Below, piece by piece: positions 1-10,500 of a stretch of 64,000 bases of DNA; the stretch's first letter is position 1; every line of letters begins with the position of its first letter. The DNA is from Merluccius polli (lineage: Eukaryota; Chordata; Actinopteri; Gadiformes; Merlucciidae). A program made the translations under genes and the position numbers. Below the pieces are notes generated by a model. That model had not been told where the DNA came from, ran no database searches, and saw nothing but the letters and a program-made list of their open reading frames with translations. The stretch covers positions 1 to 64,000 of the forward strand of contig JAOPHQ010003997.1 in the NCBI GenBank assembly GCA_030340625.1, given 5' to 3'.

Positions 1-306
1 CGCAATGTGTCCTGATGTGTGGATATAAGGTTTATGAATGTGCGACCAAGTATGCAGGAGTTATGAGCGTTACGGAATTTGGTCAAAAATAGCGCCACCT
101 AGTGGTCTTTCCAAGTGTGGCGACTTGAACGTGACGCTATAGAATATATAATTTTTCACCAGCCCCGACAACTTTGCCAAATAAAAAAGAGTTTTCGTAT
201 ATGTTGAATAGTGCAAATCTGCCGGCAAAGCGGCCGAAATAAGAATAATAAATAAACGAAGCAATTTCAATAGGGACCTTCCAGTTTCACTGGCTCGGTC
301 CCTAAT
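1..306 (+). mobile_element. 3' end of a further Helentron unit (5' part outside the window)
   Basis: This matches the last 300 bases of every other unit in the array. It holds the shared block with TGTGGATATAAGG, one CTCF-like motif at 91-106, an AATAAT tract, and the 3'-terminal hairpin at about 264-303 (GGGACC...CCAGT-TTC-ACTGG...GGTCCC) ending CTAAT at 302-306. The next unit starts immediately at 307 with TAAAGCTCCAAGGAGCT. The rest of this unit lies left of the window, so it cannot be said whether it is a short or an autonomous one. Confidence 0.8.
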
Positions 307-2264
307 TAAAGCTCCAAGGAGCTGTGTGCGGGACCTCGCCGAGTCCGTCGGGGCGTGTCGTGGATAGTGTCGCGACAGGTTGGGCGTCCGACGCGGTCCA
401 TGCAGTGTGCGGTAGACCGGGGCGTTCACAGGGAAGGCTCGTAGTAGCTAACATTAGGGTCAGGGAATGGCACAAATGGCATCACAGTTTGACATTCCAT
501 TCAAAATGGCCTACTTTGTCGACACGCCACGGACACGCCCTGTGACGTATGAGTCGCAAAAGAGCACAAGTTTTGTTCAGCACCATGTTCTGAGTGTACT
601 GATGGATTTTGAAGCAGAACAAAACAAATTCCCTGGTGGAGTTCGTTCACAAACTTTGGAAAAAAAGATCACAGAACCAATTTGACGGAACGCCACGGCC
701 ACGCCCTTTAACGTACAGTCGCAAGTAGCACAACGTTTGTTCAGGCACCATCTTCTGACTGTACTGACACATTTTAAAGCAGAACAGATAAAATCCCTGG
801 GAGGAGTTAGTTCCCAAACATCGGAAAAAAATACCACTGAATTAAAAATGGCCAACTTTGACGGCACGCCACGGCCACGCCCTTCGACGTAGAGTCGCAA
901 ATAGCACAACTTTTCTCAAGTTACATCTTGTGAGTGTACTGAAGAATTTTGAAGCCCAAGCGACAACTCCCCTGGAGGAGTTTTGTTCAAATACAACTGC
1001 AAAAAAGATCACGGAATTGAATATGGCCTACTTTGACGGCCCGCCACGGCCACGCCCTTCGACGTAGAGTCGCAAATAGCACAACTTTTCTCAAGTTCCA
1101 CCTCCTGAACGGATAAAAAAAATTTGAAGCCCAGGCGACAAATCCCCTGGGAGGAGTTCGTTCAAATAGGAGGCGAAAATTGAAAAATGACAAAAATTGA
1201 AATGAAAATATCTGACTTCCGGTGGGTTTTGGGGTATGGGTCCAAGAGGCTTTTTTGTAGGTCTTGGACTGATACACGTGCCTACCGAGTTTCATAAATA
1301 TCCGTGAAACGGGGTGTCGGGGCTGCTTTTTAAAAGTCCTGTAGGGGGCGCTACAACCACGACAAACACGATTTTTGGTACCTGTGCTCCGGGCACCAGT
1401 CTACACGTGTCCTGTGAATTTCATATTCATAACTATTACGGTATTTGTACAGTGATTTATGCTGACATTAGAGCGCCACCTAGTGGCAGAATTTTTTTCT
1501 CCTTTTAAGGAAAGCCTCAGGGAGCCATGTGCTATCATCGTACCAAGTTTCGTTTAAATAGCACTTGCCGATGTGGAGATATAAACTTCTTAATTTTAAA
1601 GAGCGCCACCTAGTGGCGATGGTCTGAAAATGTGTACGATGGTTAATGGAGGTATATGGAACTATTGACTAAAGTTTGGTGTCGAACAAACATACGAAAG
1701 TGGAGAAATGGTCCACTTGCTTTTTTGACGTAAAATTTACACAAATTAAAATATTTATAGCGCGCTTATTTTTTTAAATATCGAAATACTTCCAATTACT
1801 TTTTTTCATGGGACAGTCTGGAGATGCTACCTGTGAAGTTTCGTGCGAATCAGAGAAAGGCGCATGGTTGGAACCTGTAGACGTAGTATTTGCGAGTTTT
1901 CGCGCTGTAGCGAAAAAAAAATGTAGGCGGAAGTGGGCGTGGCCTATATGAGGAGGTGCAGCAATGATTCGTGCATGTGTGGATATAAGGTTTATGAATG
2001 TGCGACCAAGTAGTATGGCAGGTTATGATGCGTAGAATTTGGTCAAAAAAATAGCGCACCTAGTGGTCTTCAATGTGTGCGACATGAACGTGACGCAATA
2101 GAATATATAAGTTTTCACCAGCCCCGACAACTTTGCAAATAAAAAGAGTTTTCGTATATTGAATGTGCAATGCGGAAAGCGCCAAAATAAATAATACAGC
2201 AATTCAAAGGACCCCAATGGCTCGGTAAACGAAGCAATTCAAAGGGACCTTCCAGTTTCATAAT
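307..2264 (+). mobile_element. Short (non-autonomous) Helentron unit 1, ~1.96 kb
   Basis: It begins with the CpG-rich 5' terminal block, passes through CACAGGGA(A)G into four copies of a ~175-bp sub-repeat (recognisable by CACGCCACGG-type cores near 522, 693, 865 and 1041), then ~1 kb of single-copy 3' sequence with CTCF-like motifs, then the 3' hairpin. No protein domain is encoded; the small open frames are not conserved as proteins. The right end (about 1960-2264) differs from the other units by many single-base losses, and the final hairpin is missing its right arm, so the exact junction with the next unit (taken as 2264/2265) is less clean than the others. Confidence 0.75.
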
Positions 2265-2375
2265 TAAAGCTCAAGGAGCTGTGTGCGGGACTCGCCGATC
2301 CGTCGGGGCGTGTCGTGGATAGTGTCGCGACAGGTTGGCGTGACGCGGTCCATGCAGTGTGCGATAGACCGGCGT
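2265..2375 (+). other. 5' terminal block of Helentron copy 1
   Basis: CpG-rich block that starts every unit. It contains the small palindrome AGCTC(C)AAGGAGCT and, in the better-preserved units, TGTCGCGACA. It ends where the CACAGGGAGA direct repeat begins (2376). Several single bases are missing here relative to the other five copies. It is the only 5' sequence shared by autonomous and short units, so it probably holds what the transposase needs at the left end (inference). Confidence 0.65.
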
Positions 2376-2870
2376 CACAGGGAGAACGTTGCATGCACAT
2401 ATGCACAGATAACACACACACACCAGTGTACAATGTCACATCAGCACGGATGCTTAGCTACATTAGTGATTAGCAGAGGCTTATTTTGTACTGTTAAAAA
2501 GACATCCACTTCTTCGCAACCACTGCTTGATTTTCCTACCATAATTAGGGACCATTCAAGATTAACAAGGCTGTACCATCCAAGAAAAGAGCAATGAAAT
2601 TGCTCCATCTAGTGGTGTGGATGGGAATTACATTTTTTTGGTGTTTTAATGGTGCTACCACTGGGGACACGCTGAACGCGCTAACGTTGGCTGATATAGT
2701 GGACAAAACAGCTGAGTTATTAGCTGAGCTCTGGATTAAAACACACTGGGAATGTTACTAAATAGCATTAAAGTTGGTATTTAAAGTCATGATGACATGA
2801 GTTTATGCTGTAAAGTAAAGATTGCAATTATCAACTTTAGTTTATCATGTTGTCCAGGCGTTTGTGTTGA
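2376..2870 (+). other. Helentron-specific upstream region, copy 1
   Basis: First sequence unique to the autonomous units. It starts with the direct-repeat motif CACAGGGAGAACGTT, has a short AC-rich run (about 2405-2425) and a CTAGTGG-containing motif (about 2606), and leads into the promoter. No coding potential is seen. Bases 2500-2600 look compressed compared with the equivalent 25880-25990 of copy 2. Confidence 0.5.
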
Positions 2871-2985
2871 TGCCCCGCCCCCTTTCTGCCCGCCCCCTTT
2901 CTGCCCTGCGCTGTGATTGGCTGATTTGAACCTATTCAGAGGGAAAGTATAAATGGCTTGCTCAAAGTCCAGAGCTGGTCTTGCT
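2870..2985 (+). promoter_or_regulatory. Promoter of the Helentron gene, copy 1
   Basis: Textbook vertebrate core promoter read directly from sequence: two GC boxes (CCCCGCCCCC at about 2872 and CCCGCCCCC at about 2889), an inverted CCAAT box (ATTGG, 2916-2920) and a TATA box (TATAAAT, 2948-2954). Transcription would start about 30 bases later, near 2978-2985. A good splice donor follows at 3063. The same elements are conserved without change in copy 2. Confidence 0.7.
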
Positions 2986-3062
2986 TTTTGTGGAACAGAG
3001 AGGAGAGGAGCTGTTTTGCATTTTTCAAGGACTTGAAGTTTGTGATCCCTTTTCTTCTTACG
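2980..3062 (+). other. Non-coding exon 1 (5' UTR), copy 1
   Basis: Inferred first exon between the predicted start site and the donor CG|GTAAGT at 3062/3063. It has no ATG in a useful frame. The first coding exon begins 2.26 kb downstream, exactly after a TTTCAG acceptor. The 5' boundary is approximate. Confidence 0.5.
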
Positions 3063-3539
3063 GTAAGTTTATTTATCATTCCTCTTTCATCAGTTTATTC
3101 AAAGTTGTAATGGGGCTTAAATTGTAGTCAATAGTTGATTATATGTGAACAGCAGCAGTTTTTGTTATATTGGTACTATAATGTTGGTTACTTTCACTGT
3201 ATGTACACAGCACACTGTGTTTAATAACCTTAGACCTAACACAGATATATAAATATGTGTGTAACTCTATCAAGTATAGTATATACCATATATATATATG
3301 GTAACTCCTGCTGTAATAAATGTACTTTAGATGGTATGACATTTTCACAGTACTATCTGTATTTAGTTATATATTAGTTAATGGCCATTGCCATTATGTT
3401 TAAGTACAAATGGACATGATTCAGTAGAATTATTTTGTTTTTAAAACTAATGAGTAATGTGGAGTTTGTAGAAGTAAACTGAGGAAAGAGATTAAGTGTA
3501 ATGTAGACAGCACAAATAGTAAGTAGTGGTTATAGAGAA

Positions 3540-5060
3540 ACCAACTTTTCAATGGGTGTTTCAGCCAACAACTGTGGTTAGAGTAGTTGGCTGTAAACAT
3601 TATTTATATAACTAAAGGCCACTGTTGTAATCTGTCTGAAAGAATCACCCATTGAAACAGTTGGTTTCATTATAACTACCTTACTTACTATTTGTGCTGT
3701 ATAACTCTAACCAGAGTTATTGGCTGAAACACCCATTGAAACAGTTGGTTTCATTATAACTACCTTACTTACTATTTGTGCTGTATAACTGTAACCTGAG
3801 TTGTTGGCTGAAACACCCATTGAAACAGTTGGTTTATTTAATGACTACTTTACTTACTATTTGTGCTGTTTACATTACACTTAATCACTTTCCTCAGCTT
3901 ACTCCTACAAACTCCACATTACTCATTAGTGTAAGGTGTGATAGGGTGTGGCAATCAGACAATGTACCTTTCATACACAAATGATAACAGTGGCCTTTAG
4001 TTATGTAAATGGTTGTTTACAGCCAAGTACTCTAACCAGAATTGTTGGCTGAATCACCCATTGAAACAGCTACACTACTTACTATTTGTGCTGTATAACT
4101 CTAACCAGGTTAGAGTTATACAGCACAAATAGTAAGTAAGGTAGTTATAATGAAACCAACTGTTTCAATGGGTGATTCAGCCAACAACTCTGGTTAGAGT
4201 TATACAGCACCAATAGTAAGTAAGGTAGTTATAATGAAACCAACTGTTTCAATGGGTGATTTAGGCAACAACTGTGGTTAGAGTACTTGGCTGTAAACAA
4301 TCATTTACATAACTTAAGGCCACTGTTGTAATCTGTGTATGAAAGAAAGGTAATCTGTCTGAGTGCCACACCCTATCACACCTTGAACTAATGAGTAATG
4401 TGGAGTTTGTAGGAGTAAGCTGAGGAAAGTGATTAAGTGTAATGTAAACAGCACAAATAGTAAGTAAAGTAGTAATTAAAGAAACCAACTGTTTCAATGG
4501 GTGTTTCAGCCAACAACTCTGGTTAGAGTTATACAGCACAAATAGTAAGTAAGGTAGTTATAATGAAACCAACTGTTTCAATGGGTGATTTAGCCAAAAA
4601 CTCTGGTTAGAGTACTTGGCTGTAAACAACCATTTACATAACTAAAGGCCACTGTTGTAATCTGTGTATGAAAGAAAGGTACTTTAGTTATGTAAATGGT
4701 TGTTTACAGCCAAGTACTGTAACCAGAATTGTTGGCTGAATCACCCATTGAAACAGTTGGTTTCATTATAACTACCTTACTTACTATTTGTGCTGTATAA
4801 CTGTAACCTGGTCAGAGTTATACAGCATAAATAGTAAGTAAGTACTAGTATTTCTACTACTAGTAAGTAAGTACTATTTGTGCTGTATAACTCTAACCTG
4901 GTTAGTTATAATGAAACCAACTGTTTCAATGGGTGATTCAGCCAACAATTCTGGTTAGAGTACTTGGCTGTAAACAACCATTTACATAACTAAAGGCCAT
5001 TGTTGTAATTTGTGTATGAAAGGTACATTGTCTGATTGCCACACCCTATCACACCTTGTA
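3540..5060. repeat. Cluster of large palindromes in intron 1, copy 1
   Basis: A ~90-300-bp module (AACCAACTGTTTCAATGGGTG, CAGCACAAATAGTAAGTAAG, TTGGCTGTAAACAACC) recurs many times in both orientations. Three symmetry centres are visible: near 4107 (CTAACC-A-GGTTAG inside a long near-perfect palindrome), near 4680 (the GTACTTGGCTGTAAACAACC arms), and near 4845 (ACTAGTA...TACTAGT). The arms at about 3778-3984 and 4261-4539 are near reverse complements of each other. Such DNA could form cruciforms or long RNA hairpins. Confidence 0.8.
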
Positions 5061-5263
5061 CATTTAACTAATGATTTTATTTGGCTTAGTATCTGTGTAC
5101 AGCAGCTCTCTTTATCATGGTATTGTGGCATATGGCAGCTCACTGTACTTGTAGTGTGGTAGTAATTGTGATTACAGGTTTCATTAGTTTACAATGTGAA
5201 TTTTCCATTGAGCATAAAGTGTGTTGTTGTAATGTCATCACTAATGAATCATATGTGTATATG

Positions 5264-5270
<7 letters not shown>

Positions 5271-5297
<27 letters not shown>

Positions 5298-5307
5298 TGT
5301 ATGTATG
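5271..5307. repeat. (GTAT)n microsatellite
   Basis: About nine GTAT units immediately upstream of the intron-1 acceptor. Copy 2 has two more units (8 bases), which accounts for the coordinate offset between the copies. Confidence 0.9.
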
Positions 5308-5324
5308 TTTATATATGCTTTCAG

Positions 5325-7420
5325 ATGCCACGTGGGAAGTCGTTTCGTCGTTCTGTGGCTGCTAGGAGGAGAGAGGCAGTTCGAGCGGAGGTGAAGCATC
5401 TACCACCGAGTCCTGAGTTTGTTGAAGGTATGTAGCCAGTTGATGTGTCTATTTTTCATCAAGTTCTATGTGTACAGTGAAGTTAAATTGTAAATTAGGT
5501 TAATGTTTGTTTTTGATGAGTTATTTTTGTCTGTCTGTGTATAGGTCGTGGTACGGGGACCCGCAGTCGTCCGATGCAGTACCCTGATTCTGTGTCTGGG
5601 AAGACACACAAACTGGTGGTACCAGCTCATTCCGTTGATAAGAAGGTAATGTATTGTTTATTTGTTAAGAATGTGTTAAGAAATGTTGTTAGTCAAAACG
5701 TGATTTCTAAATAGGTTCTTCTATTTTTCCAGTTCGTTCTTGTCGTTGGGGATTCCCATCTGCGCACTGTTGCAGATGGGAATGTCATGATGCCAAAGGG
5801 AAATCTTTCCTTTGGCATCATGACAACCCCAGGGGCTAGTGCGTGCCATCTTAGGACGGAGTTGCTGCATGCCACACTGCCCCGGACCCCGGACGCAGTG
5901 TGCATCCTGGCCCCCAGCAACAACCTGACGACCAGCAGCACCCCCGCTGTGGCCGGAGAGGAGTTCCGGAAGCTCCTGATCAGCGCGCGTGAGCGTTGGC
6001 ACAACGTAAGTTACTTTGTTTATACTCTGTGTTATTTATTGTGTGTTCAGTAAATGCAATGCTTAAATGAGGTGTTACATTGTAACATTTATGTATGTGA
6101 TTGGGATCTCGTTTTGAACAAAAGTGAGTTTTTATTATGTGTTATTGTGTTGTAGGTGTTTGTGCTGGATTTCGTTCCGCGCCTGACAGTTTCCCCGGAA
6201 CTGCAGAACCACGTGAGCCGGGAGTTCCATTCTGTGGCCAAGTCGTTGGGTATGTTTCAATTAGAACTTGAAGTTACACGTTTAAAGAATCATTGTTTGT
6301 CAGATAGTGTTTGAATGACTATTATAAAGTATTATTTTGTAAATAGCTGATGATGATGTATGTAGGTATATGAATATTTAATATATATTTTGTCTTCCTA
6401 GGTATTCCTAGGTACTCCACGCTTGAGCACTTCCCATTCAGGCAGCGGCATCTGTGGGTCAGAGATGGTGTAAGTATCTATAAGTTTATACTGTGTGCAC
6501 ATGAGGAACTTTAATTTACAGTTATTTGTAGTTGAATGTTATGTTATGTCATAGTAAATGTATTCCTGTAACACTCCAGGTTCACCTGAGCGATGTCGAT
6601 GGGATGGGCATCCTCACCCAGTTGCTGTGGCAGGCCGCCTACATGCATCTGGAGGTGACAGCGCCAGCTCCCAGGACCCCCCCGAGGTTTGTTGTGGGGT
6701 CAGAGGGAAGGGCTGAACGTGGGGAAACAAAAACCTCTCCCCGAGAGGTCTTTGTTTCTCCCCCTTCACCTGCCCCCTCTGACCCGTACGTGTGGATGGA
6801 GATGGTCAACGGCAAGAAGGTAATATTTGCATATTGAAATTGTGTTTGTCACACTGATATTTGCAGTGTACAGTTTACTTGAAATATGTTCACCATGCAC
6901 AAATTGTCATGAAAGTATTGCTATTTGTCTTTGCAGAGGATCCAGTCAGACGAACAGCGTGCTATTCCACCCAAGCGACGTGTGGTTCGGCATGAGGTTT
7001 GTAGTATACTTTGATGGTTAAGATATGTATATCCATGTACATGGTTTTTAGGCAATGGCAATTGTGAGTAATATGTATTTTTTATGTGTATTTCACAGGT
7101 GGACGGACGTCCGATTGTGCTGAGGGAGTGCTTCATCCCGCTGAATCCTGTCCGGTTCAGCAGTTCCGTGTTGGCTGCCATGGATGCTGTGGTTCCTGCA
7201 CGTCTTCCGAGCCCTGACCTCCCAGCTGTTCCACAAGGCTCACCGGTAATTTGATAAAAAATGTGATGTGTTGAGTGAGATTTTGTAGAACTGTATTTGT
7301 TCCTTTGAAAAATGGAAATATTTGTTCTAAAAGTTTGTTTTCAATTTCTTACATCAGAGACCTATTGTGGAAGGGCGACCGAAGCGTGTGACCTGCAGGA
7401 GGAGACTTGCAATGGGCCAG
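5325..7420 (+). CDS. Helentron protein, N-terminal exons 2-10: SGNH hydrolase module (copy 1)
   Basis: Nine coding exons with GT/AG borders: 5325-5427, 5545-5645, 5733-6005, 6156-6249, 6402-6469, 6580-6819, 6937-6996, 7099-7245, 7358-7420 (1149 nt, 383 codons; the phases join without a stop). Translation starts at the ATG right after the TTTCAG acceptor and opens with a basic MPRGKSFRRS. Exon 4 carries the SGNH block I (VVGDSH, catalytic Ser), a Gly of block II (PGAS) and block III (LAPSNN). Exons 6 and 7 join to give block V (DG|VHLSD, catalytic Asp and His). All four SGNH blocks are therefore present, so an esterase/lipase-type activity is plausible. An esterase of this superfamily is known in ORF1 of L2/CR1 LINEs; its substrate here is unknown. 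The module continues in frame into the giant exon at 7572. Confidence 0.7.
5752..5824. repeat. Two adjacent perfect inverted repeats inside coding exon 4
   Basis: The first has 12-bp arms (5752-5763 and 5772-5783, ATTCCCATCTGC and its complement) with an 8-base loop. The second has 16-bp arms (5784-5799 and 5809-5824) with a 9-base loop. They lie back to back directly after the SGNH serine and are conserved in copy 2 at 29156-29228. Confidence 0.9.
6697..6785. repeat. Compound hairpin inside coding exon 7
   Basis: The outer arms GGGTCAGAGGG (6697-6707) and CCCTCTGACCC (6775-6785) enclose inner arms around 6721-6764 (GAAACAAA / TTTGTTTC and ACCTCTC / GAGAGGT, CCC loop). The frame stays open through it and encodes a Ser/Pro/Glu-rich linker after the SGNH block V. 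The palindrome is unchanged in copy 2 (30106-30194). Confidence 0.85.
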
Positions 7421-7571
7421 GTTTGTGTTTATTTTATAAATGTAATGACTTATTAGTACAGTTTAAATTTGCATACACCAATAACGTAATATTTTGTTTA
7501 CTTTGCAGTAACTTGGCAATTATGCAAATGCAAAATAGCAGTTTTGTTAATGTATTTTATTATGTTTGTAG

Positions 7572-10500
7572 GTGGATGCAACTCCAACTGCTGTGACCAG
7601 GTCCTTGGAGCCATCGTCTACCACGGCTGTGGGAGAGGTGGTGGTCAGCAGGTCGGATCTTCCTATTCTGAGCCCACCAGGATTCATCAAAGCTAAGTGT
7701 GTAGCTTTTGGTTCTGGTACTGTCAGAGTTGCGCCGTCAACTGCTGATGGTTCTTGCACTGATGGAATGGTTGTGCCGTCAACCGCTGGTGTTTCTTGTA
7801 ATGATGGAATGGTTGCGCCGTCAACTGCTGGTGTTTCTTGTAATGATGGAATGGTTGCGCCGTCAACTGCTGGTGTTTCTTGTACTGATGGAATGGTTGC
7901 GCCGTCAACTGCTGGTGTTTCTTGTAATGATGGAATGGTTGCGCCGTCAACTGCTGGTGTTTCTTGTAATGATGGAATGGTTGCGCCGTCAACTGCTGGT
8001 GTTTCTCGTACTGATGGAATGGTTGCGCCGTCAACTGCTGGTGTTTCTTGTACTGATGCAATGGTTGCGCCGTCAACTGCTGATGTTTCTTGTACTGATG
8101 GAATGGTTGCGGAGGTGGAGGCGGTGGTCAGCAGGTCGGATCCTCCAATTCTGAGCCCATCAGGATTCATCAAAGGTAAGTGTGATGGCAATCCTCAGTC
8201 TTGCATGTGTGCAGAAAAACAGCAAGTAGCTGTTGTTTCTGGTACTAATGTCAGAGTTGCGCCGTCAACTGCTGATGTTTCTTGTACTGGTGGAATGGTT
8301 GCGCCGTCAACTCCTGATGTATCTATTGCGTGCAGTGTTGTTGCGGCACTTAAACATGTCATTTCTCCTGTGTGTACATGGAAAGGGAGAGATGTTGATA
8401 ACATTTGTTCTGAAGGTACCAAGGTCGCTAGTTTTGTAGCTAAATCAAATAGGAGTAGTGGCTTTGAAAATGAGCTGTGTGAGTTTTTTAAACAGCACAG
8501 TGTTTTTGGCCAGAAGTGGGATGTTGGTATTGGTCCATCGGTGTACGGAGGTTTTGGCTTGGACGAGTCTGCGTTACTTGAAAAAGTGCAGGAACATTTG
8601 ATGAGTGATGGAATGTGTCTCTTGAACCTCCACAGTGCCTTTAGTGTGATTATTCAGCACAATGACTACATTGTGTTAGTTGATTGTGGTACTCGTGATG
8701 CATCTGGGTTTGCTTCCCACGTTGGTCGGCCTGTAGCTGTTTTCAACACATCCGTGTTGGATATGATGTATCATATCAGTGATCTAGGGAGGTCTTTGGG
8801 TGCAGAGTGGTATGCTATTAGCAGCTTGTCTGTGAAGGCAGGTTTAGTTGGTCCTGACATTGACAGTGCTACATTGCTGATAGATGTAGATGTTGATGTC
8901 ACTGTTGCAAGTGCAGCTGTAGTTGAGGGTGGTAGTTCACAGAGTAATGTTAGTTCTGTCAGGGGATCGTTCCATCAGGGGGATAGCCGTCGGTTTCAAT
9001 ACGCTGGAGCTCAATGTATGGCTATCAGTTTGGTAGCTCTTGCAAAACACTCCACTGATAGCGTGTTTTCATGGCAGACTGACAATCTGGACAAAGTTTT
9101 AGTTTTGGGGGATAAGCTGTATAATGAGATAACAGCAGACAGCAATGTCAACAGTAATCAGTCTAAACATCTTTCCGTTTTAGATTTGCCCCCGAAGTCT
9201 GTTATTGATGGACAGACATTTGACTTTGAGTATAGGGAGTACGTTTCTGGAGATATTGATGTAGCGACAGGTGATATGATTGATGGTGGTTTAACGACTA
9301 GTTTCAGATCTGGATTAATTAAGATGTTTGGTAAATATCACACATGTTTGCTGACAGTGTGTGGTACTACATGTGCAATCATTGGTCACGGTGGCCATTT
9401 TGCTCTGGTTGATTCGCATGCACGCAGTGTGGATGGAATGTTGGATGACGAAGGGCAGAGTGTTGTTGTGTATTTCACTTGTCTGGATGATGTATTTGCT
9501 CACATCTGCAAATATGCAGCTAATTTTAAAAACAAACCGTTTGAGATTGCTGGTGTTTGTGTAATGCACAGATGTCCAGTTTCACCCAGTCATGTGTTTT
9601 CCAGTTCTAAAGTTGTAGAAAGCAGGGGAAGTCAGTTTGGTTGTAATTTACCTGTTCAGCCAAGTACAAGTAAGGGTCAGCCTAGTACAAGTATTAAGCG
9701 TAAAAGTCCAAGGGGCGTGTCTTCATCAAAGAAGTTCAAGAACGATTATGCTGAGGTTAATTCAGATGTCGTGTTTGTTGCTGATGTTGTGAGTAAGGGG
9801 CTCCAGTTTAAACCGCTTTGTGGGGAGGTTGTAGAAACTTTGTGCAAACAGTTAAATGTTGACTCAGAGAAAGTAGATTTACTTTGTACAGAAGTTGGTC
9901 TGTTGGGTGCTCCTTGTCTGAAGGACAAAATAATTGGCGATGGTAACTGTTTCTTTAGAGCAGTTAGTCAGGCTGTGTGTGGTACACAAAAGCATCACAG
10001 AAAAATTAGACTTGCTATAGTAAAGCATTTGAAAGCCAATGGTGGTATGTTTAGATCTGAATATTCTTCAATGGAGGAATATCTCACTGTGTCCAAAATG
10101 GCCTATGTCGGTAGTTGGGCCACTGAAGTAGAGATTCAAGCAGCAGCAGACTTTTTTGGAGTAAGTATCTTCACTTACTGTGACGGTCGCTGGCTTGAAT
10201 ATAGTTGTAAGGACAGGCCGTTGTCATATCAGGGAATTTATTTAGAAAATTGTAATGGTAATCATTATGAGACTGTTGTTTGTGTTCAGCAGCCAAACAT
10301 GCAGTGTTGCTATGGGTATTGCAAAGTGGGTAGGTACAATTTTAGAAAAAGTAGTGTTAGTGCAGGCAATGTGACTTCAGTTGCATCCTCAATTTGTGAA
10401 GCTGAAGTAGACATTATTGAACCAAATGTATTAAACCTGCGATGTAGTACATTATCTGTAGAAGCTCAATCCCCAAGTAAGTTGTCTCCGTCTAAGCATT

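Larger units (their letters stand above)
3063..5324 (+). other. Intron 1 of the Helentron gene, copy 1
   Basis: Runs from GTAAGT (3063) to TTTCAG (5324). It contains AT-rich single-copy DNA (3070-3480), a dense cluster of direct and inverted repeats (about 3540-5060) and a GTAT microsatellite just before the acceptor. Open frames inside it are by-products of the palindromes. The intron is nearly identical in copy 2. Confidence 0.6.

Noticed and set aside
3778..4539. Similar small open frames on opposite strands in intron 1
   Set aside because: They are the two arms of a palindrome read in each direction, inside an intron.
7547..8191. Long open frames on the minus strand over the 14-aa repeats (also 30956-31531)
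   Set aside because: They follow from a 42-base repeat lacking stops; no continuation into any domain, and the plus frame is in phase with the spliced gene.
8464..9590. Integrated herpesvirus, because of the tegument-type protease resemblance
   Set aside because: No capsid, polymerase, terminase or glycoprotein genes are present. The modules lie within one Helentron reading frame between SGNH and OTU, so a captured domain is the simpler explanation.
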